From Prauserella_A sp040645195 (GTDB lineage: Bacteria; Actinomycetota; Actinomycetes; Mycobacteriales; Pseudonocardiaceae): 64,000 nucleotides of DNA. Made by a program: the position numbers and the translations under genes. The stretch spans positions 16,792 through 80,791 of the forward strand of contig NZ_JBEYXW010000029.1 of assembly GCF_040645195.1 (NCBI RefSeq), given 5' to 3'. Of this stretch, positions 43,627 through 52,815 are shown in pieces. The notes under the pieces were generated by a model that had not been told where the DNA came from, searched no databases, and saw nothing but the letters and a program-made list of their open reading frames with translations. How positions within the stretch are numbered: the stretch's first letter is position 1; each line of letters starts with the position of its first letter.

Positions 43627-44903
43627 CGCAGCTCACCCGCCCACCGGCCGGTGACGGCCGCGTCAATGCACTCCTCGAGGGTGCCGAACCAGGCCTCGAT
43701 ACCGAGAATCGCCGGCAGGTAGTGCGCCTGTTTGGCCGAGTCGGTCGCGAAAACCCTGGTGCCCTCGGGCGCCGAGCGGGACATCGCCGGACACGAATCG
43801 GCGAGCACGCGCCCGCCCGCGCGCTCGATCAGCTCCGTGTAGCCGCTACGGTCGGCGATCGCCTTGAGCGCACGGGGCACCATGATCCAGAGCTGGGTCC
43901 CGGAGTGCAGCGTCCGCCCTTCGAGCGCCTTGGCGGCACGGCACACCTGGTCGATCGAGGCGTGCGGGCAGCCGAGCAGCACGAAGTCGACATCAGTGCT
44001 GCGGCCCTGCGAGTTGAGCGCCTCGTACATGCGCCTGCGCTCGCTGGGGCCGTAGGGCACCGCCTCCGGCACCGGGCGGGGGCCGAACGCCGCGTCGACC
44101 GTCGGGGCCTCCGGCGTGATGCCCGGGATGTGGTAGAGCTCCACACCACCCGACGAGGCCGCCGCCGCGCCGAGGTGCTTGAGGTCGGCCAGTTCGGGGA
44201 TCGCGAGGTCACCGGTGACGACCGGGCGCTCCTCCTGCACGAGGTCGCCGACGAAGTAGCCGAGTAGTCCCCAGTCGAAGAAGTCACGGACGGGGATGCG
44301 CACGTCGATGAGGTGGTTGCCGTAGCGGTTCTGCGGCAGGTGGTTGCCCCAGCAGGGGATCTTGCCGGTGAGGCTCGCGGCGCCGGTCGAGGCCGTGCCC
44401 TCGCAGTTGGTGCGGGCGCCGAGCACCGAGTTGGCGTAGACGACGGCCGAGGACTCCATCCACGCGACGTGCTCGCCGCGGACCGGGAGGTTGCCCACCT
44501 GGTACGGGGTGCAGGTCGCGAGGATGTTCACGCCCTTGCGACCGTAGAAGGACTCGGCGTCACCCTGCAGCTCGACGAACTGCTTCGGGTAGGGCGCGAT
44601 GCCCACCGAGTCGCCGCCGAAGCCCTGCTGGAGCTGGCAGGTCGGGACCCGCATGTCCGGGATCTCCAGGTCGGCGTCGCTGTCGAGGTTGATCACCGAG
44701 AAGGCCTTGTCCCAGCCGCCCTCGGCGACCAGCTTGGCCTTGGCGGGCGAGGGCTGGGTCATCGTCCCGGCCACATTGCGGATGTTGCACAGGTGCTCGG
44801 CGTCGAGCGCTTCGCCATAGCGCACGAGCAGGTCCATGGCCGCCGCCACCGCGGGTCCCTCGGCGCCGTCCAGCATCGCCTTCTCGTCGTCGGTCAGTCT
44901 CAT
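43623..44903 (-). CDS. Aconitase X catalytic (large) subunit, DUF521
   Basis: This 426-residue protein matches the AcnX catalytic domain: MLDGAEGPAVAAAMDLLVRYGEAL, LATCTPYQVGNLPVRGEHVAWMESSAVVYANSVLGARTNCEG and VLLGCPHASIDQV, with cysteines suited to an iron-sulfur cluster. With the small subunit it would dehydrate cis-3-hydroxy-L-proline or a related hydroxy acid. A LysR gene on the same strand lies 92 bases upstream. The operon lacks obvious pyrroline reductase genes, so the substrate may differ from hydroxyproline. Confidence 0.87.
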   Translation of the reverse strand: MRLTDDEKAMLDGAEGPAVAAAMDLLVRYGEALDAEHLCNIRNVAGTMTQPSPAKAKLVAEGGWDKAFSVINLDSDADLEIPDMRVPTCQLQQGFGGDSVGIAPYPKQFVELQGDAESFYGRKGVNILATCTPYQVGNLPVRGEHVAWMESSAVVYANSVLGARTNCEGTASTGAASLTGKIPCWGNHLPQNRYGNHLIDVRIPVRDFFDWGLLGYFVGDLVQEERPVVTGDLAIPELADLKHLGAAAASSGGVELYHIPGITPEAPTVDAAFGPRPVPEAVPYGPSERRRMYEALNSQGRSTDVDFVLLGCPHASIDQVCRAAKALEGRTLHSGTQLWIMVPRALKAIADRSGYTELIERAGGRVLADSCPAMSRSAPEGTRVFATDSAKQAHYLPAILGIEAWFGTLEECIDAAVTGRWAGELR

Positions 44904-44995
44904 CGTCGAAACCCCTTCATGGCCGTCGGCTCACGTTCCCAGACGAGCAGGCGTGAGCGGAAATAAAGCTTCTGCCTGGCGACTATCAATCTGAT

Positions 44996-45949
44996 TTATG
45001 GCGACTGCCGGAGCTCCTTCGCAGCACGGAGAACCAGCGCGCGCAACCACTGGTGAGCGGGGTCCTCCTCGTAGTTGCTGTGCCACCACAGCTTCTCGAC
45101 GATCGGCTCGGGATCGCCGGGGCACTCCAGCACCCGCAGGCCGAGCCGGTCGGCGACCTGGGTGGCCAGCCGCTCCTGGATCAGCGCGATCCGGTCGGTG
45201 CCCGACACGAGGTAGGGCACCGCCTGGTAGCTCTCGACCCGTACGGCGACATGCGGACGGATGCCCAGCAGCGTCAGTTGCCGGCTGATCGGCGCGGCAG
45301 CCGGATAGCCGTCGCCGGCGTGGAACGGCGCGACCCAGGGCAGCGTCGCGAGGTCCTCCAAGGTGGGGTCGTCAGTGCCGAGCAGCCGGTTGTCTGCGGC
45401 GACAATGCACACCCAGCGGTCGCGGAACAACTCTCCCGAGCGCAGCCCCGGCACCTGGAACCGGCTCGCCGGGGGTGCCACCATCCCATCGATGAGGTGG
45501 ATCGAGTCGGCGACCTCGGAGGTCAGCGACTCCTTGACCAGCCGCAGGTGCAGCCGGACGCGCGGAGCGCACTCCTGGAACAGCCGGGCCAGGGTCGCAC
45601 CCATGACAGCAATGGTGTAGTCGGCTACCAGCAGAGTGAACTCTCGCTGCGAGGCTTCCGGATCGAAGTCCGTCCCCGCCGCGAACAGGCGCTCGGCAGC
45701 GGCGCACACGACCTCGACCTGCTCGGCCAGCTGCGTCGCGAGCGGCGACAGCGTGTAACCGCCCTTGCCGCGGACCAGCAGCTCGTCGCCGAAATGCCGG
45801 CGCAGCCGCGACAGTGCGGCACTCGCGGCGGGCTGTGTGATGCCCACACGCTCGGCCGCGCGGGTCACGTTCCGCTCCCGCAGCAGCTCACGCAGCATGA
45901 CCAGCAGGTTGAGGTCCAGGTTCGCCAGGTGCACCGCAGACGTCTTCAC
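44996..45949 (-). CDS. LysR-family transcriptional regulator
   Basis: About 317 residues from GTG 45949, with an N-terminal winged HTH (LDLNLLVMLRELLRERNVTRAAERVGITQPAASAALSRLRRHFGDELLVR) and a substrate-binding C-terminal domain. It is the first gene of the same-strand cluster before the aconitase X genes. Many LysR genes are divergent from their targets, so this order is less usual. The N-terminal extension to 46009 has low support. Confidence 0.88.
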   Translation of the reverse strand: MKTSAVHLANLDLNLLVMLRELLRERNVTRAAERVGITQPAASAALSRLRRHFGDELLVRGKGGYTLSPLATQLAEQVEVVCAAAERLFAAGTDFDPEASQREFTLLVADYTIAVMGATLARLFQECAPRVRLHLRLVKESLTSEVADSIHLIDGMVAPPASRFQVPGLRSGELFRDRWVCIVAADNRLLGTDDPTLEDLATLPWVAPFHAGDGYPAAAPISRQLTLLGIRPHVAVRVESYQAVPYLVSGTDRIALIQERLATQVADRLGLRVLECPGDPEPIVEKLWWHSNYEEDPAHQWLRALVLRAAKELRQSP

Positions 45950-46099
45950 CGCACCATCCCAACCCGGGCACCCCGCGACTGCCAAGCCCGAATCACCACA
46001 TGGTGGCATTAGCGTCCACGGCGTCCACTATGGACGGTTTGGTTGCCTGCCGGATGCGGGTATCCGCTGCTTTCGACAGCGACGGACCAGGGAGTCACG

Positions 46100-46624
46100 A
46101 TGTCCGATCCGCGTGCGGAAGGCCCGGCACTGGTGTGGGCAGGTGAGCCGGATGCGCCTGTGCTGTTCGTTCTCGACCCACTGAGCGAGGGCAAGCACGG
46201 GGAGATCCCGCCGACGTGGGCGGAGCTCACCGGCGATCGCCGGGTCGCCTGGTGCCGCCTGCCGGTGGAAGGGGCCCGCACCGAGGTCGAGGAGCTGCTG
46301 TCGGACCCGGACGTTCTCGGCTCCCCCATCGATTTACTGGCCAGCGGGCGGATCACCATCGACGCGCTCGACATGGCGGCCCGGCACGCCGGAACAATAC
46401 GCTCCGTACTCATCGTCGACCCGGATGGTGACGACGGGGACCGGTTGCACGCCAGGACAGCCGAGCTCGGCGAGGCCGGGGTAACGGTCACCGTGGTGGC
46501 GCGCAGCGTCCCTGGTGACCGGGACCGGATCGGGCCACCGCTGCCGCTGGGGCACCCCGATGTCGTCGCAGCCGTCCACCGTGCCGTGACGGAGCTGGAC
46601 GCGGCTGCGCGCGGTGGCGTGTGA
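46100..46624 (+). CDS. Hypothetical protein upstream of sigma factor
   Basis: About 174 residues from ATG 46100 (CAGGGAG upstream). The first 60 residues look like the early strands of an alpha/beta hydrolase (LVWAGEPDAPVLFVLDPL), but no nucleophile elbow or catalytic triad follows. The C-terminus has a Rossmann-like alternation (SVLIVDPDGDDGDRLHARTAELGEAGVTVTVV). The gene is adjacent to or overlapping the sigma factor gene. The function is unknown. Confidence 0.55.
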   Translation: MSDPRAEGPALVWAGEPDAPVLFVLDPLSEGKHGEIPPTWAELTGDRRVAWCRLPVEGARTEVEELLSDPDVLGSPIDLLASGRITIDALDMAARHAGTIRSVLIVDPDGDDGDRLHARTAELGEAGVTVTVVARSVPGDRDRIGPPLPLGHPDVVAAVHRAVTELDAAARGGV

Positions 46625-46652
46625 CCGCGTCCGGCCGAGGGTAGCCGCAGCC

Positions 46653-47444
46653 GTGACGCCCGAGGAGGAAGTCAGCCGACGGCCGGTGGAGCACGGCCGT
46701 GGCTACGAGGAGGTCGCGCCGCTGTTCACGGAACTCGCCGCGCTGGCACCGGACGATCCACGCCATGCGACGCTGCGTGCCGAGATCATCACCCGCTGCT
46801 TGCCGTTGGCAGAGCACATCGCCCGGCGTTTCAGCGGGCGTGGCGAGTCACGGGACGATCTGCTCCAGGTGGCACGGCTCGGGCTGCTCAACGCGATCGA
46901 CCGCTTCGACGCCACACGCGGCACCGAGTTCGTGGCCTTCGCGGTGCCCACGATCATGGGCGAGGTCCGCAGGCATTTCCGGGACGCGAGCTGGGCGGTG
47001 CGGGTGCCGCGCCGGCTGAAGGAGCTACACCTCGCGCTCAGCCAGGCCAGCAGCAGGCTGGCGCAGCGTCTCGGCAGGGCGCCGACCCCGACCGAGCTGG
47101 CCGCTGAGCTGGGTCTCGATCCCGAGGAGGTCCGGGAGGGCCTGCTGGCGGGCAACGCCTACCAGTCGGTGTCGATGGACGCCGCGCACAGTGACGACGG
47201 TTCGCTGCCACTGGCCGAGACTGTCGGCGAGGACGACCTCGGGCTGCAGTACGTCGAGTACCACGAGTCCCTACTGCCGCTGCTGGCCGAGCTGCCGGAG
47301 CGGGAGCGGCGGGTGCTGATCCTGAGGTTCTTCGGCAACATGACGCAGACCCAGATCGCCGAGCGGGTCGGCGTCTCCCAGATGCACGTGTCCCGTCTAC
47401 TCGCCCGCACCCTCGCCTACCTCCGCACGCGGCTGAGTGAATGA
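46653..47444 (+). CDS. SigB/SigF-type alternative sigma factor
   Basis: About 263 residues. It contains region 2 (LAEHIARRFSGRGESRDDLLQVARLGLLNAIDRFDATRGTEFVAFAVPTIMGEVRRHFRD), region 3 (LAAELGLDPEEVREGL) and region 4 (LPERERRVLILRFFGNMTQTQIAERVGVSQMHVSRLLARTLAYLR), as in the stress-type SigB/F/G group. The start is unsure: GTG 46653 or GTG 46614, which overlaps the previous stop. No anti-sigma factor gene (RsbW type) is adjacent. Confidence 0.88.
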   Translation: MTPEEEVSRRPVEHGRGYEEVAPLFTELAALAPDDPRHATLRAEIITRCLPLAEHIARRFSGRGESRDDLLQVARLGLLNAIDRFDATRGTEFVAFAVPTIMGEVRRHFRDASWAVRVPRRLKELHLALSQASSRLAQRLGRAPTPTELAAELGLDPEEVREGLLAGNAYQSVSMDAAHSDDGSLPLAETVGEDDLGLQYVEYHESLLPLLAELPERERRVLILRFFGNMTQTQIAERVGVSQMHVSRLLARTLAYLRTRLSE

Positions 47445-47469
47445 ACAACGGAACTGTCCCTAGTAGACA

Positions 47470-47493
47470 GTGAGACCCGCTACGCGGGGTCAC
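47470..47493 (+). terminator. Weak stem-loop after sigma factor gene
   Basis: GTGA-(GA)-CCCGC-TAC-GCGGG-(G)-TCAC forms a 9-bp stem with a small internal mismatch, 26 bases after the stop codon and 22 bases before the next start. It could end the sigma transcript or act on the next mRNA. Confidence 0.35.
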
Positions 47494-47515
47494 CACATCG
47501 CGTACCCTCGCGACC

Positions 47516-48310
47516 ATGGCAACGCTCGTCACCTTCCACGCGCATCCCGACGACGAATGCATCGGTTGCGGCGGGATCATGCGCAAGGCCTCCGAAGAGG
47601 GGCACCGGGTCGTCCTCGTTGTCGCCACACGCGGCGAGCACGGCGAGGTACCCGACGGCTTTCTCGCGGACGGCGAGCAACTCTGGCAACGCCGCGTCGC
47701 CGAAACCCACGCATCGGCCGAGGTCCTCGGCGCACACCGGGTGGAGTTCCTCGGGTACACCGATTCGGGCATGGTGGGCACCGAAGCCAACGACGCACCG
47801 GGATCCTTCTGGACGGCACCGGTCGAGGACGCCGCACAGAAGCTCGCGGCGATCCTGCGTGCGGAGTCCGCCGACGTACTCACCTGCTACGACGACAACG
47901 GCGGCTACGGCCATCCCGACCACATCCAGGTGCACCGCGTCGGCATGCGCGCCGCCGAGCTCGCCGGCACCCCGCGGGTGTACCAGAACACCATGAACCG
48001 CGACCACATCCTGCGCGGACGGCAAGCACTGGCCGAGTCGCCCGGCATGGACCCCGAAACGATGCCCGATATCGAGAACGAGCCGGGGTTCGGCAAGCCG
48101 GAGTCGGTGATCACCGCCGCGGTGGACGTGACACCGTGGCTGAAACACAAACGCCGTGCCATGCGCGCGCACGCGAGCCAGATCAGCGAGCAGTCGTTCT
48201 TTCTCGCGTTGCCGGATGAGGCGTTCGCGTTCGCTTTCGGCACCGAATGGTTCATTCGCGAGGGCCAGGGACCGGGCATCACCGAGACCGACCTGCTCGC
48301 CGGATTGTGA
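47516..48310 (+). CDS. PIG-L deacetylase family protein (mycothiol conjugate amidase-like)
   Basis: This 264-residue protein has the zinc motifs HAHPDDE at the N-terminus and HPDH in YGHPDHIQVHRVG, as in MshB and Mca. The length and the C-terminal WLKHKRRAMRAHASQISEQSFFLALP are like Mca, which cleaves mycothiol S-conjugates to release mercapturic acids. Another deacetylase substrate is possible. Confidence 0.82.
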   Translation: MATLVTFHAHPDDECIGCGGIMRKASEEGHRVVLVVATRGEHGEVPDGFLADGEQLWQRRVAETHASAEVLGAHRVEFLGYTDSGMVGTEANDAPGSFWTAPVEDAAQKLAAILRAESADVLTCYDDNGGYGHPDHIQVHRVGMRAAELAGTPRVYQNTMNRDHILRGRQALAESPGMDPETMPDIENEPGFGKPESVITAAVDVTPWLKHKRRAMRAHASQISEQSFFLALPDEAFAFAFGTEWFIREGQGPGITETDLLAGL

Positions 48311-48375
48311 CGCGACCGCGAGACATGGTCACCCTCCGGTACCGCCGAACGGCGGCAGAGTGGGATCATGGCGGA

Positions 48376-48729
48376 ATGCCAGCCGACCCCGAACGCCGCG
48401 TTATCGACCCGGAGCGGGTGGATGCCGCGCTCGCCGGTCGCGGCGACCCGCAGACGATTCACGAATGGGCCGCCCGGTTCTCGGTCCTCGCCGACCCGTC
48501 CCGGCTGACGTTGCTGGTGTGCATCCACTACGCGCAGGAGATCTGCGTATCCGACCTCGCGGTCGCGGCCGAAATGAGCGATACGGCCGTGTCGCAGGCA
48601 CTGCGGCTGCTGCGCGCTCACGGGCTCGTGACGGCGCACCGGCGCGGTCGCGTCGTCTACTACCGGCTCGCCGACGCCACGGCCCACGAGCTCATCCACC
48701 GGGTCCGGCCGCATACCCGCGCGGACTGA
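48376..48729 (+). CDS. ArsR/SmtB-family metal-type regulator
   Basis: About 117 residues with a winged HTH (FSVLADPSRLTLLVCIHYAQEICVSDLAVAAEMSDTAVSQALRLLRAHGLVTAHRRGRVVYYRLAD). Cysteines at the positions VCIHYAQEIC and C-terminal histidines (HELIHRVRPHT) could bind a metal, as in NmtR/KmtR/CmtR. It lies just before a hydrogenase maturation protease gene and a broken CbiO-type gene, which hints at nickel or cobalt sensing. The start may instead be GTG/ATG upstream (48325). Confidence 0.78.
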   Translation: MPADPERRVIDPERVDAALAGRGDPQTIHEWAARFSVLADPSRLTLLVCIHYAQEICVSDLAVAAEMSDTAVSQALRLLRAHGLVTAHRRGRVVYYRLADATAHELIHRVRPHTRAD

Positions 48730-48773
48730 CTCGCCACGTTGTGTGGTCTCGGAAGCAGTTCTACCGTGGACAC

Positions 48774-49307
48774 ATGAGGCCACGAGTTCTGGTCGCAGGC
48801 GTGGGTAACGTGCTGGCCGGCGACGACGGCTTCGGAGTCGAAGTGCTGCAGCGCCTCGAGGAGATGGCACTGCCCAGCTGGGTACAGATCGCCGACTACG
48901 GAATCGGGTACGGCCGGCTCGACCCCGACCTGCTCGGCGGGTACGACACGACCATCCTCGTCGATGCCACCCCGCGCGGTGGCACGCCGGGCCAGGTGTG
49001 TGTCATCGAGGCCGAGCTCGACGAGCACCCGTCCCGCATCCCGGCGCTACTCGACCCGCACGGCATCCGGCCGGAGGGCGCGCTGCGGCTGTTGCAAGTG
49101 CTCGGTGGCGACGCAGGGCGGGTGCTCGTGGTGAGCTGTGAGCCCGTCAAGGCCGCAGGCTTCGGGCTGAGCCGGCCGGTGTCCGCGGCGGTCGCCGACG
49201 CGGTGCGGATCGTCATGGACCTGGTGTGGGGAACCGATCCCCGCCTGCCCGTCATGTCAGTCGAGCCGGAAGCCCCACGGCGGCTCGAGACGATGCGCGG
49301 CGAGTAA
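48774..49307 (+). CDS. Hydrogenase maturation protease-like protein
   Basis: About 177 residues from ATG 48774. The N-terminus VLVAGVGNVLAGDDGFGVEVLQRL is the HyaD/HycI signature with the nickel-binding aspartate, followed by DYGIGYGRLDPDLLGGYDTTILVDA. These proteases clip the C-terminal tail of the NiFe large subunit after metal insertion. No hydrogenase subunits are in the window, so it is an orphan here. Its end overlaps the 3' end of the decayed ATPase remnant. Confidence 0.82.
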   Translation: MRPRVLVAGVGNVLAGDDGFGVEVLQRLEEMALPSWVQIADYGIGYGRLDPDLLGGYDTTILVDATPRGGTPGQVCVIEAELDEHPSRIPALLDPHGIRPEGALRLLQVLGGDAGRVLVVSCEPVKAAGFGLSRPVSAAVADAVRIVMDLVWGTDPRLPVMSVEPEAPRRLETMRGE

Positions 49308-49662
49308 CGCCGCGTCGGCCAGCAGGCCACTGGTCGGCCCGTCGGCCACGACGACGCCGTCGTCGATGAGCACGCTGCGCGGGCACAGCTGCAGTGGCTG
49401 ACCATGAACATCGTGCGGTTCAACGAGAGGAGCAGCTCCGCCAGCTCGCGCCGGGCGACAGGTTCGAGGTTCGCCGACGGCTCGTCGAGCACGAGGATGT
49501 CCGGGTCGCACGCGAGCACCGTGGCGAGCGCGACGCGGCGGCGCTTGCCCGCCGGAGAGGTGCATTGGCGAGCGGTCGGCGTGCTCGGCCATCCCCACGG
49601 CGGCGAGCGCATCGTGCACACGCTGGCCCAGCTCCGCCGTGGCGGCACGGGAGAACCACGGT
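49257..49662 (-). pseudogene. Remnant of CbiO-type cobalt/nickel ABC ATPase
   Basis: Two frames together give the C-terminal half of a CbiO-like ATPase: WFSRAATAELGQRVHDALAAVGM and the signature LSGGQ, then (frame change near 49547) RRVALATVLACDPDILVLDEPSANLEP with Walker B and FMVSH, then (second change near 49395) LQLCPRSVLIDDGVVVADGP to the end. Walker A and the N-terminal half are missing, and a stop codon precedes the remnant. The deletions look like 2 and 4 bases. Confidence 0.75.
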
Positions 49663-49675
49663 TAGCGTGAAAGAC

Positions 49676-50410
49676 ATGATCGGGTTGCCCAGCACGATCA
49701 CGGCGTGCCTCTTCGACCTCGACGGCGTGCTCACGAGTACCGCCGCGCTCCACCTGCGGGCGTGGAGGCAGACCTTCGACGACTTCCTGCGGCAACGCTC
49801 CGGTGAGGACTTCGTGCCGTTCACCGAACGTGACTACGCCGCCTACGTCGACGGCTTGCCTCGTCTCGACGGGGTACGCACGTTCCTGGCGGCCCGCGGC
49901 ATCACGCTGCCCGAGGGTTCGCCTGATGACCGGGCGGACACACCGACAGTGCACGGCGTGGGCAACCACAAGAACGAGCTGTTGCTGCGCATCATCAGTG
50001 AGAGCGGTGTGACGCCCTACCCTGGTTCCGTGCGCTACCTCGAAGCGGTCCGCGACGCCGGGCTGGCGATCGCGGTCGTGACATCCTCGGCCAATGCCGC
50101 GAGCGTGCTCGCCGCCGCCGGCCTCGACCGCTTCACGCAGGCACGCATCGACGGCATCGTCATCAGCCGCGACCGCCTGCGCGGCAAGCCGGCGCCCGAC
50201 TCCTTCCTCGCCGGCGCGCGGGTGCTCGGCGTCGAACCAGCCAACGCCGCGGTGTTCGAGGACGCCCAGGCCGGCGTACGTGCCGGCAGGGCAGGCCGCT
50301 TCGGGTACGTCGTCGGAGTCAACCGTGCCGACCAGGCCGACGCGCTGCGCGCACAGGGCGCGGACATCGTCGTCGACGATCTCGCCGACCTGCTGGAGGT
50401 TTCCCGGTGA
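49676..50410 (+). CDS. Beta-phosphoglucomutase-family HAD hydrolase
   Basis: About 244 residues from ATG 49676. It has the HAD motif CLFDLDGVLTST with the nucleophile and acid/base aspartates, the TSSANAASVL motif II region and KPAPDSF/FEDAQAGVRAG for motifs III and IV. It isomerises beta-glucose-1-phosphate to glucose-6-phosphate. The stop overlaps the GH65 start by four bases. The pair is the classic disaccharide phosphorolysis module. Confidence 0.9.
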   Translation: MIGLPSTITACLFDLDGVLTSTAALHLRAWRQTFDDFLRQRSGEDFVPFTERDYAAYVDGLPRLDGVRTFLAARGITLPEGSPDDRADTPTVHGVGNHKNELLLRIISESGVTPYPGSVRYLEAVRDAGLAIAVVTSSANAASVLAAAGLDRFTQARIDGIVISRDRLRGKPAPDSFLAGARVLGVEPANAAVFEDAQAGVRAGRAGRFGYVVGVNRADQADALRAQGADIVVDDLADLLEVSR

Positions 50411-52815
50411 CACAGCCCAAACGCGGTTACGAGTGCTCGCCGTGGGAGCTGCGCTGGCGCGGGCTCGCGGTGGACCAGCTACAGCGCACGGAGTCCACGT
50501 TCGCGCTCTCCAACGGCCACATCGGCATGCGCGGGACGCTGGAGGAAGCCGAACCGCGCGGGCTGCCGGGCACGTACCTGAACGGCTTCTACGAGGAGCA
50601 CGGGCTGCCGTACGCCGAGGCGGGTTACGGCTACCCGGAGGCAGGCCAGACCGTCGTGAACGTCACCGACGGCAAGATCATCCGGCTGCTGGTGGAGGAC
50701 GAGCCGCTGGACATGCGCTACGGGCAGGCGACCGCCCACAACCGCGTGCTCGACTTCCGGTCGGGCACCCTGCGCAGGGAGACCGAGTGGACGTCGCCGA
50801 CCGGCAGCCGGGTGCGGGTCAGCACCGAACGTCTGGTGTCGTTCACCCAGCGCGCCGTCGCGGCGATCCGGTACGAGGTCGAACCACTGGATGACGAGAT
50901 CCAGTTGGTCGCGCAGTCCGACCTGCTGGCGAACGAGCCCATCGAGACCGACACCAGGGACCCGCGCGTGGCCGCGGCACTGGAGGCGCCGCTGGTGTCG
51001 GAGTACATGATGGCCGACGGCTACCGCGCGGTACTGGTACACCGCGCGAGACGCTCCGGCCTGCGGGTCGCCGCCGCCATGGACCATCAGGTGGAGGCTG
51101 CCGACGGGCTGCGCACGGACATCACCGTCGAGGAGGACCTCGCCCGGCTCACCATCGCTGTCGACGTGCCGAAGGGCCGCAAGCTCCGGATCACCAAGTT
51201 CCTCGGCTACGGATGGTCGGCACAGCGGTCGATCCCGGCGCTGCGTGCCCAGGTGGACGCCGCCCTCGCCGGCGCGTTACAGACCGGCTGGGCCGGCCTG
51301 CTCGCCGAGCAGCGGCAGTTCCTCGACCAGTTCTGGAGCACAGCCGATGTCGAGATCGACGGCGATCCCGAGCTCCAGCAGGCCATCCGCTTCGCGCTGT
51401 TCCACATCCTGCAGGCCGGGGCCCGAGGCGAGAGCCGGGCCATTCCTGGCAAGGGCCTGACCGGCCCCGGCTACGACGGGCACGCCTTCTGGGACACCGA
51501 GACGTTCGTGCTGCCGGTGCTCACCTACACGCTGCCGGACGCCGCTCGTGACGCGCTCCGCTGGCGACACGCCACATTGGACAAAGCCAAGGATCGCGCG
51601 GAGCAGCTGGGTTTGCGCGGGGCTGCCTTCCCATGGCGCTCCATCAACGGTGCGGAGTGCTCGGCGTACTGGCCTGCCGGTACGGCGGCGTTCCACGTCA
51701 ACGCCGACATCGCGGACGCGGTGGCCCGCTATCTCGCGGCCACGCAGGACATCGAGTTCGAACGACAGCACGGCACCGAGTTGCTGGTGGAGACCGCCCG
51801 GCTGTGGATGTCACTCGGCCACCACGACCCACACGGCGGGTTCCGCATCGACGGTGTCACCGGCCCTGACGAGTACACGGCGGTGGTGGACAACAACGTC
51901 TACACCAACCTGATGGCACAGCGGAACCTCCACGAGGCGGCTGAGTCCTGCAGCCGCCATCCCGATGTCGCACAGCTTTACGGTGTGACGCAAACGGAAA
52001 TCGCCGCGTGGCGGGATGCCGCGCGCAAGATGCTCGTGCCCTACGACGAGCTGCTACAGGTCCATCCCCAGTCCGAGCGGTTCACCGAGCACGCCCGCTG
52101 GAACTTCCAGGTCACCCCGCCGCAGAACTACCCGCTGCTGCTGAACTACCCGTACTTCGACCTCTACCGCAAGCAGGTGGTGAAGCAGGCGGACCTGGTG
52201 CTGGCCATGCACCTGCGCGGGGACGCGTTCTCGCTGGAGCAGAAGCAGCGCAACTTCGCCTACTACGAGGCGTTGACGGTGCGGGACTCCTCGCTGTCGG
52301 CGACCACGCAGGCAGTGCTCGCCGCCGAGTGCGGACATGTTGGCCTCGCCTACGACTACCTCGCCGAGGCAGCACTGACCGACCTGTACGACCTGCACAA
52401 CAATGTCCGCAATGGACTGCACATGGCCTCGCTCGCCGGCGCGTGGATCGCCACCGTCGCCGGGTTCGGGGGCATGCGCGACCACGGTGGCGAGCTCACC
52501 TTCCGCCCGCGCCTGCCTGGCGCGTTGAACCGGATCACCTTCCGGATGGAGTTCCGTGGTTCCCGGTTCGCCGTTGCCGTCGACCAGGACAAGGCCGGCT
52601 ACCGCCTGATACACGGTCCGCCGTTGACGATCACGCACTACGAGTCGCCGATCACCCTGACCGAGCAGACCACCACCCTGCCCGTGCCACCCATCGACGC
52701 CCCCGAGGAGCCCACCCAGCCCAAGGGCCGGGCCCCGGTGCGCCGCACGGGAAACCTCCCGCGTGAGGGCGACACGATCCAACCCGGGTACCTCCGCGTT
52801 GGCACCGCGCGCTAG
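50407..52815 (+). CDS. GH65 disaccharide phosphorylase (maltose/trehalose/kojibiose type)
   Basis: This 802-residue enzyme covers all GH65 domains: the N-terminal beta-sandwich (STFALSNGHIGMRGTLEE), the (alpha/alpha)6 barrel with GHAFWDTE, and the catalytic glutamate in GVTGPDEYTAVVDNN. A C-terminal tail of about 40 proline-rich residues is unusual. It would phosphorolyse an alpha-linked disaccharide to beta-glucose-1-phosphate for the coupled mutase. Which disaccharide cannot be read from the sequence. Confidence 0.9.
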   Translation: MTQPKRGYECSPWELRWRGLAVDQLQRTESTFALSNGHIGMRGTLEEAEPRGLPGTYLNGFYEEHGLPYAEAGYGYPEAGQTVVNVTDGKIIRLLVEDEPLDMRYGQATAHNRVLDFRSGTLRRETEWTSPTGSRVRVSTERLVSFTQRAVAAIRYEVEPLDDEIQLVAQSDLLANEPIETDTRDPRVAAALEAPLVSEYMMADGYRAVLVHRARRSGLRVAAAMDHQVEAADGLRTDITVEEDLARLTIAVDVPKGRKLRITKFLGYGWSAQRSIPALRAQVDAALAGALQTGWAGLLAEQRQFLDQFWSTADVEIDGDPELQQAIRFALFHILQAGARGESRAIPGKGLTGPGYDGHAFWDTETFVLPVLTYTLPDAARDALRWRHATLDKAKDRAEQLGLRGAAFPWRSINGAECSAYWPAGTAAFHVNADIADAVARYLAATQDIEFERQHGTELLVETARLWMSLGHHDPHGGFRIDGVTGPDEYTAVVDNNVYTNLMAQRNLHEAAESCSRHPDVAQLYGVTQTEIAAWRDAARKMLVPYDELLQVHPQSERFTEHARWNFQVTPPQNYPLLLNYPYFDLYRKQVVKQADLVLAMHLRGDAFSLEQKQRNFAYYEALTVRDSSLSATTQAVLAAECGHVGLAYDYLAEAALTDLYDLHNNVRNGLHMASLAGAWIATVAGFGGMRDHGGELTFRPRLPGALNRITFRMEFRGSRFAVAVDQDKAGYRLIHGPPLTITHYESPITLTEQTTTLPVPPIDAPEEPTQPKGRAPVRRTGNLPREGDTIQPGYLRVGTAR

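Noticed and set aside
48896..50413. 505-residue minus-strand open frame
   Set aside because: Only the short CbiO-like segment is meaningful. The rest is antisense to the protease and beta-phosphoglucomutase genes.
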